From Actinomycetes bacterium (lineage in GTDB: Bacteria > Actinomycetota > Actinomycetes > Mycobacteriales > Mycobacteriaceae): a stretch of DNA of 8,605 nt. A model generated the notes under the pieces. It was not told the origin of the DNA. It did not search any database and saw only the letters and a program-made list of their open reading frames with translations. The stretch covers positions 1-8,605 of the forward strand of contig JAEWGK010000091.1 in NCBI GenBank assembly GCA_023388385.1, in the 5' to 3' direction. Every line of letters begins with the position of its first letter. Positions within the stretch are counted from its first letter, which is position 1. Shown in pieces: positions 6,811 through 8,605 of the stretch. Both the position numbers and the translations under genes were made by a program.

Positions 6811-6845
6811 GCGGCCGGGTGCGGGCGTGCGGCCGGGTGCGGGCG
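6811..6845 (+). repeat. 18-bp tandem repeat between pmt and rsmI
   Basis: The 17-bp string GCGGCCGGGTGCGGGCG occurs at 6811-6827 and again at 6829-6845 without mismatch, a period of 18 bp. It lies in the divergent promoter region just upstream of the rsmI -10 element. Confidence 0.85.
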
Positions 6846-6855
6846 AGCGTCCGCG

Positions 6856-6861
6856 TAGCAT
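6856..6861 (+). promoter_or_regulatory. -10 element of rsmI, probably leaderless
   Basis: TAGCAT is followed by 7 nt and then ATG at 6869, exactly as at doxX. No ribosome binding site lies before the ATG, which fits a leaderless message. No -35 is recognisable; the expected place is inside the 18-bp repeat. Confidence 0.6.
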
Positions 6862-6868
6862 CGGTGCC

Positions 6869-7735
6869 ATGCACGGCGAACGACGAGGCCCCGCCCACCC
6901 GCTGTCCCCGGGCGTCACGCTCGCGGCCACGCCGCTGGGCAACGTGGGCGACGCGACCGACCGGCTGCGCGATGCGCTCGCCGACGCCGACGTCATCGCC
7001 GCCGAGGACACCCGCCGCGCGCGCACCCTCGCCACCGCGCTGGGCGTGGAGATCCGCGGCCGGGTCGTCTCCAACTACGACCACAACGAGGACGGCCGCG
7101 CCGCCGATCTCGTCGAATCCGCGAAATCCGGCCGTAAGGTCCTGGTGGTCACGGACGCCGGCATGCCGGTGGTCTCCGATCCGGGTCTCGGCGTCGTCGC
7201 CGCGGCGCACGAGGCCGGCGTGCCCGTGACGTGCCTGCCCGGCCCGTCCGCCGTGACGACGGCCCTCGCGCTGTCCGGCCTGTCCGTCGGCCGCTTCGCG
7301 TTCGACGGGTTCGCCCCGCGCAAGCCCGGCCCGCGCCGACGCTGGCTCGAGTCCATCACCGACGAGCGGCGGGCCATCTGCTTCTTCGAGTCCCCGCACC
7401 GGCTGGCGCAGACCCTGGAGGACGCGGCGGAGGTTCTCGGCGGCGCCCGCCGTGCCGCCGTCGTCCGTGAGCTGACGAAGCTGCACGAGGAGGTCCGCCG
7501 CGGCACCCTCGACGAGCTCGCCGCATGGGCCGCCGAGGGCGTGCGCGGCGAGATCACCGTGGTCCTCGACGCCGCCGAGCAGCGCGCCGCCGACCCTGCC
7601 GACATGGTCGGGGAAGTCGAGGAACGCGTCGGGGAGGGCGAGCGGCTCAAGGACGCCTGCCGCGCCGTCGCCGCCGCCCACGGGCTGACCGGCCACCGCG
7701 AGCTGTACCAGGCCGTCCTCGATGCCCGAGGGTAG
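6869..7735 (+). CDS. rsmI: 16S rRNA (cytidine-1402-2'-O)-methyltransferase
   Basis: This 288-residue protein matches RsmI, an S-adenosylmethionine-dependent methyltransferase that modifies the ribose of C1402 in the 16S rRNA decoding centre. Visible family blocks, in order, are ATPLGNVGD (20-28), IAAEDTRRARTL (43-54), VVTDAGMPVVSDPG (93-106), CLPGPSAVTTAL (122-133), FFESPHRLAQTL (162-173), RELTKLHEEVRRGTL (190-204) and RGEITVVL (226-233), plus a C-terminal helical part. Length is normal. The frame is also open upstream of 6869, but that stretch is antisense to pmt and unlike RsmI. ATG 6869 begins the recognisable protein and follows a -10 element. The gene is divergent from pmt and upstream of betP, an order I recall from C. 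glutamicum. The repeat-rich spacer begins 14 bp after its stop. Confidence 0.97.
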   Translation: MHGERRGPAHPLSPGVTLAATPLGNVGDATDRLRDALADADVIAAEDTRRARTLATALGVEIRGRVVSNYDHNEDGRAADLVESAKSGRKVLVVTDAGMPVVSDPGLGVVAAAHEAGVPVTCLPGPSAVTTALALSGLSVGRFAFDGFAPRKPGPRRRWLESITDERRAICFFESPHRLAQTLEDAAEVLGGARRAAVVRELTKLHEEVRRGTLDELAAWAAEGVRGEITVVLDAAEQRAADPADMVGEVEERVGEGERLKDACRAVAAAHGLTGHRELYQAVLDARG

Positions 7736-7749
7736 GGCTGCCCCGGGCG

Positions 7750-7839
7750 GCGTTGCCGCGGGTGGCGCTGTTGCGGGTGGCGCTGCCGCGGGTGGCGCTG
7801 TTGCGGGCGGCGCTGTTGCGGGCGGCGCTGTTGCGGGCG
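7750..7839 (+). repeat. Six tandem 15-bp units (minisatellite)
   Basis: Six consecutive 15-bp units start at 7750, 7765, 7780, 7795, 7810 and 7825. The last three are identical (GCGCTGTTGCGGGCG); the first three differ at one to three positions. Identity of the newest-looking units suggests recent expansion by slippage. The array begins 14 bp after the rsmI stop. Confidence 0.95.
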
Positions 7840-7848
7840 GTGTCGCCG

Positions 7849-7954
7849 GGGCACTCGTGCGCAAGTGGCCAGCGAACCACCGCGGCCGACGGCAAAAGCC
7901 CAGGTCGCGATCTCCCGAAACGGTGAAACGATGGCCACTTGCGCACGAGTGCCC
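7849..7954. repeat. Palindromic element: 23-bp perfect inverted arms with 60-bp centre
   Basis: The left arm (7849-7871, beginning GGGCACTCGTGCGCAAG) is the exact reverse complement of the right arm (7932-7954). The centre (7872-7931) is not repetitive. Each arm holds a 16-bp near-palindrome, CACTCGTGCGCAAGTG (7852-7867) and its complement (7936-7951). GGTGTC occurs 4 bp outside each end (7839-7844 and 7959-7964) and may be a trace of a target duplication. No transposase is present. It could be a short non-autonomous mobile or repetitive element, a transcript-end hairpin, or paired operator sites. Confidence 0.9.
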
Positions 7955-7983
7955 TTGGGGTGTCTTCGGCGGCCTTGGACAAT

Positions 7984-8023
7984 GGGGCGGGTGGGTCCTA
8001 TGGGGCGCATGGGGCAGGTGGGG
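7984..8023 (+). other. G-quadruplex-capable tract
   Basis: Six G runs lie at 7984-7987, 7989-7991, 7993-7995, 8002-8005, 8011-8014 and 8020-8023, separated by 1 to 6 nt. The first four satisfy the usual four-run rule for an intramolecular quadruplex on the plus strand. It overlaps the start of the 32-bp repeat array. Confidence 0.6.
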
Positions 8024-8130
8024 TCGCGATGGCCGGGCGATGGGCGGTGACGCGGCTGTGATCGTCGGGCGCTGGGCGGTGACGCGGCCGCGATGTCCGG
8101 GCGCTGGGCGGCGGCAAGGCCGGCATGGCC
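8003..8130 (+). repeat. Four tandem 32-bp units
   Basis: Units start at 8003, 8035, 8067 and 8099, each beginning GGGCG and ending near ATG-CC or TCGTC. By hand count the second and third agree at 26 of 32 positions, the third and fourth at 25, and the first and third at 22. A fragment of a fifth (GGGTGCGCGG) follows at 8131. The divergence suggests an older array than the 15-bp one. Confidence 0.8.
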
Positions 8131-8194
8131 GGGTGCGCGGAAAATGGGGGGAGGAGGGGCGTCGACAAGCGAAAAATGACGGGGAAGTCGAAAT

Positions 8195-8217
8195 CGTGAT
8201 TGTTTCGTGACCGTTAC
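8195..8217 (-). promoter_or_regulatory. Candidate MtrA binding site upstream of betP
   Basis: Read on the minus strand there are three half-sites in direct orientation: GTAACG (8217-8212), GTCACG (8211-8206) and ATCACG (8200-8195). The last two are separated by 5 bp, one helical turn start to start. This resembles the actinobacterial MtrA motif, paired repeats like GTCACA-N5-GTAACG. In C. glutamicum betP is a known MtrA-controlled osmoregulation gene, so position and motif agree. It lies 135 bp before the betP start codon. Confidence 0.5.
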
Positions 8218-8266
8218 GCGATCGCCGGTGCGCTGACCTGGCGGTATCGCGCGCACGGGCGGCTGC

Positions 8267-8309
8267 AGACCTGGCCTCGGGCTGAGTAAAACCTGATTTT
8301 TGCAGGTCT
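8267..8309 (+). other. Alternative small hairpins in the betP leader
   Basis: CAGGT(CT) at 8303-8309 can pair either with AGACCTG at 8267-8273 (7 bp, long loop) or with ACCTG at 8291-8295 (5 bp, loop ATTTTTG). The two pairings are mutually exclusive. If the transcript starts upstream of 8267, both could form in the leader. No known riboswitch class is recognisable. Confidence 0.3.
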
Positions 8310-8351
8310 CCGGCTTGAATTCCCTTCACTTCGCACGGGATCCTGGCCAGC

Positions 8352-8605
8352 ATGACCAACAGAAGACCAGAAGAGCAGAAGCACGGGACGGACGACGCGA
8401 CCACCGCGCCGGACCGGGACGACGCGCGCACCGTGACAGCCACGGACGACGAGGCCGCGGAGCTCATCGCGCCCATCACCGTCGAGGGCATGCCCGCCCC
8501 GCCGGCGAACGATGACGACGCGCCGCTTGACTGGAAGGTCGCAGCCCCCGCGGGCGTCCTCCTGCTCGCGGTCGTCCTGTGGGGCCTGCTGGCGCCGGGG
8601 AGCTT
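8352..8605 (+). CDS. betP: BCCT-family glycine betaine transporter, N-terminal part (3' end outside window)
   Basis: ATG 8352 opens a frame that runs off the window after 84 codons. The first 58 or so residues are hydrophilic and rich in Asp and Glu (DRDDAR, TATDDEAAELIAP, ANDDDAPLD). The first membrane helix follows, in DWKVAAPAGVLLLAVVLWG, ending LLAPGSF. This layout matches BetP of C. glutamicum, where a negatively charged N-terminal extension precedes a first helix with a similar (N/D)W-V--P----A-V-WG pattern. BetP is a sodium-coupled glycine betaine importer that senses hyperosmotic stress. The position after rsmI fits the corynebacterial order. An in-frame TGA at 8316-8318 limits upstream starts, and only a weak GGGA precedes the ATG. 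The catalytic core is outside the window, so other BCCT carriers remain possible. Confidence 0.82.
   Translation, partial: MTNRRPEEQKHGTDDATTAPDRDDARTVTATDDEAAELIAPITVEGMPAPPANDDDAPLDWKVAAPAGVLLLAVVLWGLLAPGS

Larger units (their letters stand above)
7736..8351. other. Repeat-rich spacer between rsmI and betP, no convincing gene
   Basis: This 616-bp stretch holds, in order, six 15-bp tandem units, a long inverted-repeat element, a G-quadruplex-capable tract, four 32-bp tandem units, an AT-richer segment with MtrA-like half-sites, and small hairpins before betP. Open frames cross it on both strands, but they are low-complexity or mirror the inverted repeat and match no family I know. A promoter for betP must lie here. 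TATCGC (8245-8250) and TAAAAC (8286-8291) are possible -10 elements, and neither is convincing. Confidence 0.75.

Noticed and set aside
5204..6868. Plus-strand frame joined upstream of rsmI
   Set aside because: It is antisense to pmt and rich in Arg, Gln and His. RsmI homology begins only after ATG 6869.
7647..7982. Minus-strand frame with ALVRKWP and RWPLAHECP, also seen on the plus strand
   Set aside because: The same peptide appears on both strands because the DNA is an inverted repeat. That is a property of the element, not evidence for a protein.
7750..8130. CRISPR array
   Set aside because: Units are directly adjacent with no unique spacers, and no cas gene is present.
7722..8210. Plus-strand frame with Ala/Gly/Val repeats overlapping the rsmI end
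   Set aside because: It is a translation of the 15-bp array, the palindrome and the 32-bp array. There is no ribosome binding site and no family resemblance.
6734..8491. Large minus-strand upstream extension of the pmt frame (1131 codons in total)
   Set aside because: It runs antisense to rsmI and through the repeat-rich spacer, is low-complexity, and shows no Pmt-like sequence before residue 1 at GTG 6733. Long open frames are common in very GC-rich DNA.

Overview
The window is very GC-rich DNA with strongly G/C-biased third codon positions, typical of a high-GC actinobacterium. Three features point to Corynebacterium or a close relative. First, a protein O-mannosyltransferase (pmt), rsmI and a BetP-type carrier occur side by side, an order I recall from Corynebacterium glutamicum. 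Second, the end of a SepX/GlpR-type division protein is followed by tRNA-Ala. Third, several genes start immediately downstream of a -10 hexamer, as expected for leaderless transcripts. I cannot name a species from sequence alone.

Layout, left to right. 1-1091: 3' part of a very acidic membrane protein resembling SepX/GlpR (+). 1147-1344: a terminator-like hairpin, a tRNA promoter, tRNA-Ala(CGC) and its terminator. 1492-2535: PAP2 phosphatase (+). 2532-3629: VanZ-RDD membrane protein (-), whose stop codon overlaps the PAP2 stop inside one perfect GC hairpin. 3719-4123: DoxX-family membrane protein (+), divergent from vanZ. 4220-5062: membrane protein with an N-terminal HCC zinc finger of the anti-sigma type (+). 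5096-6733: pmt (-), convergent with the zinc-finger gene. 6869-7735: rsmI (+), divergent from pmt. 7736-8351: a 616-bp spacer full of repeats. 8352-8605: the first 84 codons of a BCCT glycine-betaine carrier (+).

The theme is the cell envelope: division (SepX/GlpR), isoprenoid-lipid phosphatase (PAP2), VanZ and DoxX membrane proteins, protein mannosylation (Pmt) and osmotic stress (BetP). The conserved blocks are at the two ends. The four genes from PAP2 to the zinc-finger protein look like the variable part between them.

I found no convincing new multi-gene system, CRISPR array, transposase or prophage. The least explained DNA is the spacer before betP. It holds six 15-bp tandem units, a 106-bp element with perfect 23-bp inverted arms that are themselves near-palindromes, a G-quadruplex-capable tract, four 32-bp tandem units, and direct half-sites resembling an MtrA box.
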